A program made the translations under genes and the position numbers. From positions 420,463 through 484,462 of the forward strand of contig KZ478060.1 in assembly GCA_002837195.1 (NCBI GenBank): 64,000 nt of DNA, read 5' to 3'. The notes beneath the pieces are model-generated. The model was not told the DNA's origin, searched no databases, and saw nothing but the letters and a program-made list of their open reading frames with translations. Numbering within the stretch: position 1 is the first letter of the stretch; each line of letters begins with the position of its first letter. Shown here piece by piece: positions 34,612-42,876 of this stretch. The DNA comes from Enterobacterales bacterium CwR94 (GTDB taxonomy: Bacteria; Pseudomonadota; Gammaproteobacteria; Enterobacterales; Enterobacteriaceae).

Positions 34612-35502
34612 ATGATGACGCGTCTCACGGCCAAAGATTTTCCTCAGGAGCTGCTCGATTGCTACGATTTTTACGCGCACGGCAAAATGAGTAAGCGCGA
34701 GTTCCTTAATGTTGCTGGAAAGTATGCGGTGGGTGGGATGACCGCCTTGATGCTGTTTGACTTGCTTAAGCCAAACTATGCGCTGGCGCAGCAGGTGGAA
34801 TTTACCGATCCCGATATCTTGCCAGAGTATATCCGCTATCCCTCGCCCAATGGGCATGGCGAGGTGCGTGGATATCTAGTAAAACCCGCAACGTTGACCG
34901 GCAAGGTACCTGCTGTGGTTGTGGTACATGAGAATCGGGGACTGAATCCCTATATCGAAGATGTCGCACGCCGGGTGGCCAAAGCCGGTTATCTGGCGCT
35001 GGCGCCCGACGGATTAAGCTCCGTAGGCGGGTATCCCGGCAATGATGAAGAGGGGAAAAAACTGCAGGCGGAGATTGATCCCACCAAGTTGATGAATGAC
35101 TTTTTCGCGGCGATTGAATTTATGCTTAAGCACGAGTCCTCGACGGGAAAAGTGGGGATGACGGGGTTTTGCTATGGCGGCGGCGTTTCGAATGCCTCGG
35201 CCGTTGCGTACCCAGAACTGGCCGCCACAGTGCCGTTTTATGGTCGCCAGGCACCCAGTGACGAGGTGGCAAAAATTCAGGCCCCTTTACTGCTGCATTA
35301 CGCCGCATTAGACACGCGCATTAATGAAGGTTGGCCTGCTTATGAGCAAGCGTTAAAGGCGAATAACAAAGTCTATGAAGCGCATATCTATCCCGATGTA
35401 AATCACGGTTTCCATAACGATTCGACACCGCGTTATGACAAAGCAGCCGCTGAACTGGCATGGCAGCGTACGCTTGGCTGGTTTGACAAATACCTCCGTT
35501 AA
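34612..35502 (+). CDS. Dienelactone hydrolase family protein, YghX-like
   Basis: 296-residue alpha/beta hydrolase. A predicted membrane or export segment near residues 30-50 (KYAVGGMTALMLFDLLKPNY) follows SKREFLN, so it could be a Tat-like or anchored protein, though no twin arginine is present. Catalytic triad: Cys in MTGFCYGGGVSN, Asp in HYAALDTRINEGW, His in PDVNHGFHN. PAVVVVHENRGLNPYIEDVA is the oxyanion region. The ATG at 34612 follows GGAGCG; a longer open frame upstream from 34441 has no start signal. E. coli yghX is often a pseudogene; here the gene looks intact. Confidence 0.85.
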   Translation: MMTRLTAKDFPQELLDCYDFYAHGKMSKREFLNVAGKYAVGGMTALMLFDLLKPNYALAQQVEFTDPDILPEYIRYPSPNGHGEVRGYLVKPATLTGKVPAVVVVHENRGLNPYIEDVARRVAKAGYLALAPDGLSSVGGYPGNDEEGKKLQAEIDPTKLMNDFFAAIEFMLKHESSTGKVGMTGFCYGGGVSNASAVAYPELAATVPFYGRQAPSDEVAKIQAPLLLHYAALDTRINEGWPAYEQALKANNKVYEAHIYPDVNHGFHNDSTPRYDKAAAELAWQRTLGWFDKYLR

Positions 35503-35610
35503 CACGCTCAGCCAGACGGGGTTTCCCGTTCTGGCTCTTTCCTGATTCCTCCCGTGCAGCGCGAAATTTTTAGGAAAAATTTAGAAACACTTGTTTACCG
35601 AGTTAACACT

Positions 35611-35629
35611 AATGCGTATAGTTCTCATT
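35611..35629. promoter_or_regulatory. Fur box upstream of fhuE
   Basis: AATGCGTATAGTTCTCATT matches the inverted-repeat Fur pattern AATGAGAAT.ATTCTCATT at about 15 of 19 positions. It sits where a promoter for the receptor is expected, about 165 bases before the start codon, and implies iron repression. Confidence 0.72.
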
Positions 35630-35639
35630 CGTTTTAGTG

Positions 35640-35792
35640 CAATCATTTGCATAAAACAGTCATCCGGGAACCGTACAGCAGGGACGTGAGACAGGGTGCA
35701 CAAGGCAGGCCAACTTCCCTGATGACGACAGTGGCGAAGCTCAGCGACTCCGTTGAGTAAAAAATAAAAACCATAAGTGCTAAGGAAATATC
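35640..35792 (+). other. Long 5' leader of fhuE, possibly structured
   Basis: About 150 bases of non-coding sequence, unusually G-rich, lie between the Fur box and fhuE. A hairpin CTCAGCG-ACTC-CGTTGAG occupies 35740-35757, and CGGGAA near 35669 could pair with TTCCC near 35714. No known riboswitch motif could be confirmed. It could be a target for an iron-responsive small RNA. Confidence 0.35.
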
Positions 35793-37982
35793 ATGTCCTT
35801 TGTTGTTTCTCGTGCCGGGAAAACCAGGGTTAACACCTCCTGCGCGTCTGTCTCTCCTGTCTTTGCTCGTTCTCTGTTGGGTTTATTAGTGGCCACCGCC
35901 GTATTACAGGCGCCGCTTGCCCTGGCAGCAGATGAAGAAACCCTCACCGTTGAAGCCTCTGCGGATGCTACCGCGGATATGCCGACGGCAACCGACAGCA
36001 AAAAAGCCTATGTTGCGCCCGTAAGTTTCTCCGGGACGAAAATGGCGTTATCGCCTCGTCAAATCCCGCAGACCACCACGGTGATGACCAAGCAACGTAT
36101 TCAGGATCAAGATTTGGAAACCATTGGTGATGTGATGTCACATGCCACGGGGATCACCAAAAATGCAATCGATACCGATCGTGTCTCGTACTATTCCCGC
36201 GGTTTCTTAATCAGCAACTTCGTCTTTGATGGCATTCCCACCACTATTGATCCTATCTGGAACTTTGGTGACTCCGGCATTGATGCGGCGATTTATGATC
36301 GTGTTGAAGTCGTGCGCGGTGCCAACGGACTGATGACCGGCGTGGGCAACCCCGGTGCTGCGGTAAATATGGTGCGCAAGCATGCTGACAGTCGCGAACT
36401 GACCGGCAACCTTTCTGCCCTGTACGGCAGTTGGGATAAACAGCGTTACGTGGGGGATGTCTCCACCCCGCTGAATGAAGAAGGGACAGTACGTGCGCGT
36501 GCGGTGGCGGGTTATCAGGACAATAACAGTTTCCTGGATCGCTACAAATATGACAAAAAATTCCTCTACACCGTGTTGGATGCTGATTTAACCGACTCCA
36601 CGACATTATCTCTGGGTTGGGAGTTTCAAAACAGCCACACCCGTAACCCAACGTGGGGCGGTTGGCCAACCTGGTTCAGTGATGGAACGCGCACTGATTA
36701 CGATCGCCGCTTTAACGCCGCACCGGATTGGGCGTATTCCGATATGGAATCCAGCAAGATCTTCCTCGATTTGACGCAGCGCTTTGACAGCGGCTGGGCC
36801 GTGCGCCTGAATGGCACACACTCCAAAACCACGTTTGACTCGAAACTGGGTTATCCGTGGGGCTACCCGGATAAAGAGACGGGAGAGGGCGTCATTGCCT
36901 TCGGTGGCTGGAACAAAGGCACGCGCAATATGGACTCTGTGGACCTCTATGCGAATGGGCCGTTTGAGTTGTTCGGTCGTGAGCATGAATTAGTGGTTGG
37001 CGGGGCTTACAGCAAGCAGCACAATTTCTACTATAACGCGCAATCTTCCATTACTGCGGCGGATATCGGTAACTACAATAACTGGGATGGCAACATTACC
37101 GAAGGCACCTGGTCGCCGTGGACGCTATACCAAAGTGATTACATCCGTCAGAAATCGTTCTACAGCGCCGCGCGTATTTCGTTGGCCGATCCACTGATGC
37201 TGGTGGCTGGTGCGCGCTATACCGAATGGCGTGCCAACGGCTCTTCCGCGAATACCGTTCAGGATGATGTTACGCCTTACGCGGGCCTGATTTACGACAT
37301 TAACGACAACTACTCTGCGTATGTCAGTTACACCGGTATTTTCCAGCCACAAACCACGCGTGATGCGGACAAAAACTTCCTGAAACCCACCACCGGGAAG
37401 AACTATGAAGCCGGTGTGAAGGGGGACTGGATGAACAGTCGTCTGACTGCGGCATTGTCGGTATTCCGCATCGAACAGGAAAACTTGGGCGTAAGTACAG
37501 GGGCCTTTATTCCCGGCACCAGCGAGTACGCTTATCAAAACCTGAAGGGTACGGTTAGCCGCGGGGTTGAATTGGAAGTCAATGGCGCGATTACCGATAA
37601 CTGGAACATGATGTTTGGTGCTTCGCGCTTTATTGCAGAAGATAAAGATGGCATCTCCGTGAACCCGGATCAGCCGCGCACGACGTTGAAGCTGTTCACC
37701 AGCTATCGCTTGCCGTTCCTGCAAGATTTAACCGTGGGTGGCGGTGTGAACTGGCAAAACAGTACCTGGTGGAGCGGGGATGTGCCTGCCGGAGCAACGC
37801 GCCCAGAGCAGAGCAGCTTTGCGCTGGTCAGCCTGTTCAGCCGTTATCAGGTAACCAAAGATTTGTCCGTGCAGGCTAACGTCAACAACCTGTTTGACAA
37901 AGAGTACTACGATTACCTGAACACCTATGGTGTGTATGGTGAGCCACGTAGCTTCTCTGTACAGGCGAATTACCAGTTTTAA
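35793..37982 (+). CDS. fhuE: TonB-dependent ferric coprogen/rhodotorulate receptor FhuE
   Basis: 729 residues, the same length as E. coli FhuE, with closely matching blocks. Outer-membrane TonB-dependent receptor. Signal peptide of about 46 residues ends LAL-A; the TonB box is EETLTVEA. Plug domain (about 85-200): PRQIPQTTTVMTKQRIQDQD, YYSRGFLISNFVFDGIPTT, ERVEVVRGA-type DRVEVVRGANGLMTG and NMVRKHADSRE. The barrel ends with VNNLFDKEYYDYLNTYGVYG and the terminal aromatic F needed for BAM assembly (QANYQF). Fur box upstream and AAGGA ribosome site; an AGGAGGGC/GCCCTCCT hairpin (37990-38008) follows. Confidence 0.92.
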   Translation: MSFVVSRAGKTRVNTSCASVSPVFARSLLGLLVATAVLQAPLALAADEETLTVEASADATADMPTATDSKKAYVAPVSFSGTKMALSPRQIPQTTTVMTKQRIQDQDLETIGDVMSHATGITKNAIDTDRVSYYSRGFLISNFVFDGIPTTIDPIWNFGDSGIDAAIYDRVEVVRGANGLMTGVGNPGAAVNMVRKHADSRELTGNLSALYGSWDKQRYVGDVSTPLNEEGTVRARAVAGYQDNNSFLDRYKYDKKFLYTVLDADLTDSTTLSLGWEFQNSHTRNPTWGGWPTWFSDGTRTDYDRRFNAAPDWAYSDMESSKIFLDLTQRFDSGWAVRLNGTHSKTTFDSKLGYPWGYPDKETGEGVIAFGGWNKGTRNMDSVDLYANGPFELFGREHELVVGGAYSKQHNFYYNAQSSITAADIGNYNNWDGNITEGTWSPWTLYQSDYIRQKSFYSAARISLADPLMLVAGARYTEWRANGSSANTVQDDVTPYAGLIYDINDNYSAYVSYTGIFQPQTTRDADKNFLKPTTGKNYEAGVKGDWMNSRLTAALSVFRIEQENLGVSTGAFIPGTSEYAYQNLKGTVSRGVELEVNGAITDNWNMMFGASRFIAEDKDGISVNPDQPRTTLKLFTSYRLPFLQDLTVGGGVNWQNSTWWSGDVPAGATRPEQSSFALVSLFSRYQVTKDLSVQANVNNLFDKEYYDYLNTYGVYGEPRSFSVQANYQF

Positions 37983-37989
37983 GTGATTC

Positions 37990-38008
37990 AGGAGGGCATC
38001 GCCCTCCT
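37990..38008 (+). terminator. Hairpin after fhuE
   Basis: AGGAGGGC-ATC-GCCCTCCT forms an 8-bp stem 7 bases after the stop; it lacks a T-run and may end transcripts weakly from both sides, since yghU converges from the right. Confidence 0.5.
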
Positions 38009-38038
38009 GTGATGATCTCCCCCATGCGGGGAGAACGC

Positions 38039-38881
38039 TTACACCGCTAAGCCATCAAAATCTGACGCATCATGACGTTCATGAAGTTGCACATCTCCCC
38101 ACGTACGGTTAACGATACGGCCGCGGCGCACTGCCGGACGCTCAGCCACTTCTTTGGCCCAACGCACCACGTTTTTATATGACGCCACATCAAGAAATTC
38201 GGCGGCCTCATACTGGTTGTTCAACACCAAATTGCCATACCATGGCCAGGTGGCAATGTCCGCGATGCTGTATTCGGTGCCTGCCAGGAAGCGGTTGTCA
38301 GCCAGTTGGCGATCCAACACGTCTAACTGACGTTTGGCCTCCATGGTAAAGCGGTTCACCGCATATTCAATTTTGACCGGCGCATAGTGATAAAAATGCC
38401 CGAAACCGCCGCCTAAGTAGGGGGCTGAACCTTGTAACCAGAATAGCCAATTCAGGGCTTCAGTGCGGCTGGCTAACTCTTTTGGTAAGAAGTGGCCGAA
38501 TTTTTCCGCCAGGTACAGCAAGATAGCGCCAGATTCAAAAACACGCTGTGGCGGGTTCACGGAGTGATCGCGCAGGGCAGGAATTTTTGAGTTTGGGTTT
38601 ACGTCGACAAAACCACTGGAGAATTGATCGCCTTCCTGAATACGGATCAGGTGAGCGTCGTACTCGGCTCCCTGAATGCCCAGCGCCAGTAGCTCTTCTA
38701 ACAGAATCGTGACTTTCTGACCATTTGGCGTGCCCAGTGAGTACAGCTGTAGCGGGTGTTTGCCCACGGGCAACGTTTTCTCATGCGTTGGGCCAGCAAT
38801 TGGGCGGTTAATATTGGCGAATGCACCGCCGCTTTGTTGCTGCCAAGTCCATACTTTTTCAGGTTGATATTCGTTTGACAT
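38039..38881 (-). CDS. yghU: Glutathione transferase family disulfide reductase YghU
   Basis: 280-residue GST-fold protein close to E. coli YghU (288 aa), a disulfide-bond reductase that binds two glutathiones. Signature: LPVGKHPLQLYSLGTPNGQK, NPNSKIPALRDH, RVFESGAILLYLAEKFGHFL, and C-terminal helical domain with FLAGTEYSIADIATWPWYGN. The ATG at 38881 has AGGAGG 8 bases ahead; a GTG at 38887 lies too near the ribosome site. It converges with fhuE. Confidence 0.92.
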   Translation of the reverse strand: MSNEYQPEKVWTWQQQSGGAFANINRPIAGPTHEKTLPVGKHPLQLYSLGTPNGQKVTILLEELLALGIQGAEYDAHLIRIQEGDQFSSGFVDVNPNSKIPALRDHSVNPPQRVFESGAILLYLAEKFGHFLPKELASRTEALNWLFWLQGSAPYLGGGFGHFYHYAPVKIEYAVNRFTMEAKRQLDVLDRQLADNRFLAGTEYSIADIATWPWYGNLVLNNQYEAAEFLDVASYKNVVRWAKEVAERPAVRRGRIVNRTWGDVQLHERHDASDFDGLAV

Positions 38882-39512
38882 GGGCACTGCCTCCTAAGGG
38901 GGTAAGGCAGTGATTGTAGCAGGGTTGTTCAGCGCTATTTAGCGGTTAAGGTGGGTATGGCTCAGGCTATTAAGTCAAAAGGTAAGGTGGTAAGAATTTT
39001 CCCGTGATTGTCGGGTTAGTGTTTGTATTTAGACAGTTATGTGAGGAAAGCCAGGCTTATTGTCAGTAAAGTGAGCGCTTACCCTACTTGATTTCAGTAA
39101 TTTAAACGGTGGTGTAAATATTCAGATGTAAAGTGGAATGTTTCAGATGCGCTGTGCGGATACGTGAATGGCTCACATTAATAAAATCCTGCAGAATCTT
39201 ATAGTGTAAGCAACAGGGGAAAGGGATTGCCATGAACGCACGGCTCCTCAGGTCTGAAGGGGCTTTGTTTTGAATGGTTTTTTTTCTCAATCCTTTACGT
39301 CGATGCTAATGGCATACGCAACGTCAAAAGAGAATAACAAATCCATCATTAGTGAATGCAATGAGATTCGCACTCTTACTATTTGCAATATTGGTTTAAA
39401 TATTAGTTAGACTCATCGTGATAAAGTGCTATTCAATTCTTACTTTCATTTTGTTTTTATCGTAACGCCATCTTTCACTTTGGCACTTTCTCTTTAACAA
39501 GGGTTAAAAAGG
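38882..39512. other. 630-base intergenic region upstream of the ToxR-like gene
   Basis: No convincing gene. A TTGGCAC at 39478-39484 lacks the GC partner needed for sigma-54. A minus-strand 62-codon frame near 39102-39290 has no recognisable family. The region is AT-rich towards 39400, where the regulator's promoter probably lies. Confidence 0.45.
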
Positions 39513-40271
39513 ATGTATCAACTTAATGGAACGCTTGTGTTTTGTCCGCAATCTCGAACGCTGAGTAATGGTGCCATCGCAAAAGTCCTGACAAACAATA
39601 CAAGCCGATTTCTGGAACTATTGATTACTAATAATGGAATGTATGTTGATAAAAAGACATTAATGCATCAGATATGGCATGAGCAGGGCATCATTGTCAG
39701 TGACGTCTCTGTGCGGCAAACATTGCATCATTTACGTAAAGTATTGGGGGAGTTTTCCTGCTCAGGCGATTTTATCCAAACCCTGCGCGGTAAGGGTTAT
39801 GCGATATCCCCACAGTGCGTAGAACGTCTGAATGAGCAGGTTCTAATGTTGCCAGAAAATGCCGATATGCAGCAGAAATTACCCGCGTTAGCGGATAAAT
39901 ACAATAAAAGTGCGTTACGCAATATGAGAGTCTCTGCCGTAGTGTTTAGTGCCTTGCTGTGCTCTACCTTGCTGATATTCTTTTACAAGGTGTTTTTTTA
40001 TCGTGATTCGAATTACACACTGGCCTACCAAACGAATCAGTATAAGTTCTATTCGGCAAAGAGTGATATCCTGGATGTTAAGGAAATTGAACGGCAAGTT
40101 GAGGCATTCAGAACGGTAATCAAACCGCATCTTGCCGATGTCACTGTGCGCCGAAATGTCTATATTCAAAGAAATGGCAGCCACAATGCTGTTAATTATG
40201 CAATATGCCATGCACTGCAGACGGCAAACAGCCCAGAGTGCAAACGTTATGCCCTAATTAATCGTTTTTAA
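39513..40271 (+). CDS. Membrane-anchored ToxR/CadC-like transcriptional regulator
   Basis: 252 residues. A winged helix (trans_reg_C type) at about 8-105 contains TNNTSRFLELLITNNGMYVD, LMHQIWHEQGIIVSDVSVRQ and the wing FIQTLRGKGYAIS. A linker precedes one membrane helix at about 143-165 (VVFSALLCSTLLIFFYKVFF) and a periplasmic domain of about 85 residues carrying two cysteines (ICHAL and PECKR) that may form a disulfide. This is the layout of one-component sensors such as ToxR and CadC. The signal is unknown. It is followed by a small membrane protein gene, which could be its target or partner as in ToxR/ToxS. Confidence 0.82.
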   Translation: MYQLNGTLVFCPQSRTLSNGAIAKVLTNNTSRFLELLITNNGMYVDKKTLMHQIWHEQGIIVSDVSVRQTLHHLRKVLGEFSCSGDFIQTLRGKGYAISPQCVERLNEQVLMLPENADMQQKLPALADKYNKSALRNMRVSAVVFSALLCSTLLIFFYKVFFYRDSNYTLAYQTNQYKFYSAKSDILDVKEIERQVEAFRTVIKPHLADVTVRRNVYIQRNGSHNAVNYAICHALQTANSPECKRYALINRF

Positions 40272-40533
40272 GGTTTTTTTATTTCTTAAAATAACAAAAG
40301 TCTACAGTTGATAACGTTAAATGACGGTTATTTCTGCGCGCCGGTATTGTCAAAATTTATCAACTTGTTAAAGATGAGCTGACTGGCGGTTCGATAAGGG
40401 AGAAGGCGATAATAAGGAACGGGTATATTCATTATATCGCGGAATAGTGAGGGGGAGTTTTCCTATCCTATGTATTCAGACGGAGTTATCCAAATGTAGT
40501 CATTGCCTTATTCACACGTACAGGATTTAAGAT

Positions 40534-40689
40534 ATGGACGTTTTGATTGCCTTTGTTATCACTGTTAATGTTATTGCGGTGATTCTGTCCTATGTTTATC
40601 GAGAAGCTTTGAGGCATTTTCGAGGGATCTATTTTCTCTACGTTTCGTTGTATCTTCTTTTCACACTGTTTTATGGGATATCAAAATAA
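40534..40689 (+). CDS. Small two-helix membrane protein (51 residues)
   Basis: An open frame with AGGA 7-9 bases before its ATG encodes 51 residues, starting MDVLIAFVITVNVIAVILSY (first membrane helix), then a basic loop REALRHFRG, then IYFLYVSLYLLFTLFYGISK (second helix). Length, composition and start signal suggest a real small membrane protein. No homologue is known to me. It lies 262 bases after the ToxR-like gene, in the same orientation, and may be controlled by it. Confidence 0.55.
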   Translation: MDVLIAFVITVNVIAVILSYVYREALRHFRGIYFLYVSLYLLFTLFYGISK

Positions 40690-40693
40690 GGAA

Positions 40694-41220
40694 GGGGTGA
40701 GGCCCAGGGAGGGGCCGAATCATCCATTAAGGGACATGAAAGCAGAATCCCGATGGCTCGCCTCTCACAAAATCCATAACTCAAATTTGTTGTGTGCTTA
40801 ATCGGTATACGCGTTGTCTGGTTATGGTTGCGCGGACAATGTCAGCCTGATGTTCCTAAGCCTAAAAGGTTCAGTGCCGTAGCAGATGGCGAGCAGAGTC
40901 ACGTAAAAACGATTTGTATCAGCGCAAAAGGCAATCACTGCTCATATCCCTCTCTCCATTGGCTGGGTTTCTGAATTTTGGTGCCCGAACCCGGACAAAA
41001 ACGCCGGGAGCGTTTTTGCACAGCGCTATGCGCTGGCCCGGAGGGTGAGGCCCAAGGATGGGCCGAAAACCAAAAACGCCGGGAGCGTTTTTGCACAGCG
41101 CTATGCGCTGGCCCGGAGGGTGAGGCCCAAGGATGGGCCGAAAACCAAAAACGCCGGGAGCGTTTTTGCACAGCGCTATGCGCTGGCCCGGAGGGTGAGG
41201 CCCAAGGAGGGGCCGAATCA
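40694..41220. repeat. Three 75-bp tandem repeats and related fragments downstream of tRNA-Phe
   Basis: Units at 40996-41070, 41071-41145 and 41146-41220 are 75 bp each; the first two are identical and the third differs only in its last 15 bases. Each unit contains a perfect hairpin AAAAACGC-CGGGA-GCGTTTTT, a CAGCGC-TAT-GCGCTG hairpin, and GGCCC/GGGCC pairs. A partial copy of the unit end (GGTGAGGCCCAGGGAGG and onward) recurs at about 40694-40724. Because 75 is divisible by 3, long reading frames run through on both strands, but they are artefacts of periodicity. Confidence 0.9.
40956..40995. repeat. 40-bp copy of the tRNA-Phe 3' end and its flank
   Basis: Identical to 41271-41310, in direct orientation. 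It includes 17 bases of the tRNA 3' end with CCA plus the downstream flank and half of the terminator. Duplications of this kind arise at integration sites or by unequal recombination. Confidence 0.9.
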
Positions 41221-41257
41221 TCGAACTTTGTTCGATGACGGGTTCGCCTCGCTACAA

Positions 41258-41285
41258 CGAAAAAACCCAGCCATTGGCTGGGTTT
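41258..41285 (-). terminator. Rho-independent terminator of tRNA-Phe
   Basis: On the minus strand, AACCCAGCC pairs with GGCTGGGTT around AAT, followed by a T-run (A-run at 41260-41265 on the plus strand). Confidence 0.88.
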
Positions 41286-41293
41286 CTGAATTT

Positions 41294-41369
41294 TGGTGCC
41301 CGAACCCGGAATCGAACCAGGGACACGGGGATTTTCAATCCCCTGCTCTACCGACTGAGCTATTCGGGC
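41294..41369 (-). tRNA. pheV: tRNA-Phe (anticodon GAA)
   Basis: 76 bases including encoded CCA. The minus strand begins GCCCGAATAGCTCAGTCGG, has D-loop GTCGGTAGAGC, anticodon loop TTGAAAA with GAA, T-loop GGTTCGATTCC and ends GGGCACCA; acceptor pairs GCCCGAA/TTCGGGC are complete. It differs from E. coli tRNA-Phe in a few compensated positions. The symbol follows the E. coli pheV location near speC and is provisional (pheU is identical in E. coli). Confidence 0.96.
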
Positions 41370-41379
41370 AACGGGGCGC

Positions 41380-41408
41380 ATTAAACCGTAAGCAGTGATG
41401 AGCGTCAA
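41380..41408 (-). promoter_or_regulatory. Promoter of tRNA-Phe
   Basis: Reading the minus strand, TTGACG (plus 41403-41408) and TTTAAT (plus 41380-41385) are spaced by 17 bases, followed by the GC-rich discriminator GCGCCCC typical of stringently controlled stable RNA genes. Confidence 0.85.
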
Positions 41409-41607
41409 ACGATTTCCGCGAAAATTGCGCTGACTGCCGCCTTTTCATCCATCTTGCTCAAGAGCGCAGCAGTAAGGTGAACAGGGCACTCCGTGAGTTT
41501 GCCTTAGGGCAGCGTAAACCTGTCTTTGACCAGGATTAATCCGAACTGACATAAAAGTGTCATGCTTCTCTTTTAGTCTGGCCCTATGCTGATTGCGGAG
41601 TCCTGCA

Positions 41608-42876
41608 ATGAATCTCCCTTCCCAACTCTTTGGCGATCCGACTACCGACGGACGCAAACTGACTGCGCGTGATTTGGCCCATCAGGTGCCATGGGTGACG
41701 CCGGATACAGATAACCTTGATGTTGTGACCCTCTTTAATGAGCACAAAAATCTGGTCAGCCTGCCCGTTGTTGAGCAGGGAAGGCCGTTTGGTCTGATCA
41801 ATCGCCAACTGTTTTTGTCGCAGATGACGCGTCCCTTCTTTCGCGAGTTGTATGACCGCAAAAGCTGCATTGCGTTTATGGATAAAACACCGCTGGTGAT
41901 TGAAGCCAATAGTACGTTGGAGCAAGTGGCGGACCAGGTTGTAGCCTGCGGGGACAAAACCATTACCGATGGCTTTATCCTCGCGGAAGAGGGCCATTAC
42001 CTGGGGCTGGGATTGGGCATGGATCTGATCAAGACCGTGTCGCAAGTTCAGGCGCAACAACATCAGCAAATTATGCAGAGCATTGAGTATGCGCGCGTCA
42101 TTCAGGAAGCCATGCTGGATAAATCACGCAGTGCGATGGATATGCGCCTGCAGGATTGGTGCCTGAGCTGGCAGCCGCGAGACTGTGTTGGCGGTGACTA
42201 TTATGTGTTTCTGCCGCAGCCGCAGGGTTTCTTTATGATGTTGGCGGATTGCACCGGGCATGGCGTACCGGGCGCTTTTATGACGGTGATTCTGGCGGGC
42301 GCACTGGAGAAAGCCTTTCAGCACGCCTCGCTACAAGCGCCTGAGCGCGTCCTGCAACATGTCAATCTGGCTATCAAAGAGACGCTGGGGCAATTCAATC
42401 AACAAACCCGTTTTGCCCTGTCAAACGACGGTTGTGATGCCTTTGCCGCCTGGATAGACACCGCAGAACACCGTTTATGCTGGGCAGGCGCGCGCAGCGC
42501 AGCATTTTTGGTGCGCCCGGATGCTGAGCCGGAGTCATTGGTCTGCGACAAAATGGGCGTGGGTTATACCGATACGCCTGTGGACTATGTCTGGACGCGT
42601 CACGAAATCACCTTTGAGCCACAGGACATGCTGTTTACGGTCACGGATGGTGTGACCGATCAGCCGGGCGGCGAACGTGGAATTATGTTTGGCAAGCGTC
42701 GCATTCGCGAGCTTCTTGATGTGCACCGTCAATCATCAATGAATGAGGTGAGTCAGGCCCTGATGCATGCCAGTGAGCAGTGGCAGGGCAGTGAGCATCG
42801 TCGTGATGATGTGACTTGGTTTGGTTTTCGTTATGGCACCGCCATTGTAAGTAGTGAGCACAGAAATGACCAATGA
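41608..42876 (+). CDS. SiaA-like PP2C/SpoIIE phosphatase with N-terminal CBS domains
   Basis: 422 residues. The first 150 residues form a CBS-domain pair (VSLPVVEQGRPFGLINRQLF, TDGFILAEEGHYLGLGLGMD). After a short coiled linker rich in Gln, the SpoIIE/PP2C domain (about 190-415) shows WQPRDCVGGDYYVFL, MLADCTGHGVPGAFMT and TDGVTDQPGGERGIMFG with the metal-binding Asp residues. It starts an operon with SiaB-, SiaC- and SiaD-like genes. In Pseudomonas, SiaA is a membrane sensor phosphatase that dephosphorylates SiaC; here no membrane segment exists, so the signal is probably cytoplasmic, perhaps an adenine nucleotide bound by CBS. The ATG at 41608 follows GGAG. Confidence 0.85.
   Translation: MNLPSQLFGDPTTDGRKLTARDLAHQVPWVTPDTDNLDVVTLFNEHKNLVSLPVVEQGRPFGLINRQLFLSQMTRPFFRELYDRKSCIAFMDKTPLVIEANSTLEQVADQVVACGDKTITDGFILAEEGHYLGLGLGMDLIKTVSQVQAQQHQQIMQSIEYARVIQEAMLDKSRSAMDMRLQDWCLSWQPRDCVGGDYYVFLPQPQGFFMMLADCTGHGVPGAFMTVILAGALEKAFQHASLQAPERVLQHVNLAIKETLGQFNQQTRFALSNDGCDAFAAWIDTAEHRLCWAGARSAAFLVRPDAEPESLVCDKMGVGYTDTPVDYVWTRHEITFEPQDMLFTVTDGVTDQPGGERGIMFGKRRIRELLDVHRQSSMNEVSQALMHASEQWQGSEHRRDDVTWFGFRYGTAIVSSEHRNDQ

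Noticed and set aside
35660..35760. Cobalamin or other riboswitch in the fhuE leader
   Set aside because: Conserved B12-box elements could not be found in the right order; only a simple hairpin is certain.
39102..39290. 62-residue minus-strand frame as a gene
   Set aside because: No ribosome site, unusual composition and no recognisable family.
39476..39494. Third sigma-54 promoter (TTGGCAC) before the ToxR-like gene
   Set aside because: The -12 GC dinucleotide is missing at the required 10-base spacing.
40956..41310. Complete integrated island bounded by the 40-bp direct repeats
   Set aside because: Only 275 bases lie between the copies and they contain repeats, not an integrase or cargo. 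A scar is possible, an island is not.
40919..41408. Long overlapping open frames with repeated peptides on both strands around the 75-bp repeats
   Set aside because: The period of 75 bases is a multiple of three, so any open unit stays open. The frames run across the tRNA gene and have no start signals.
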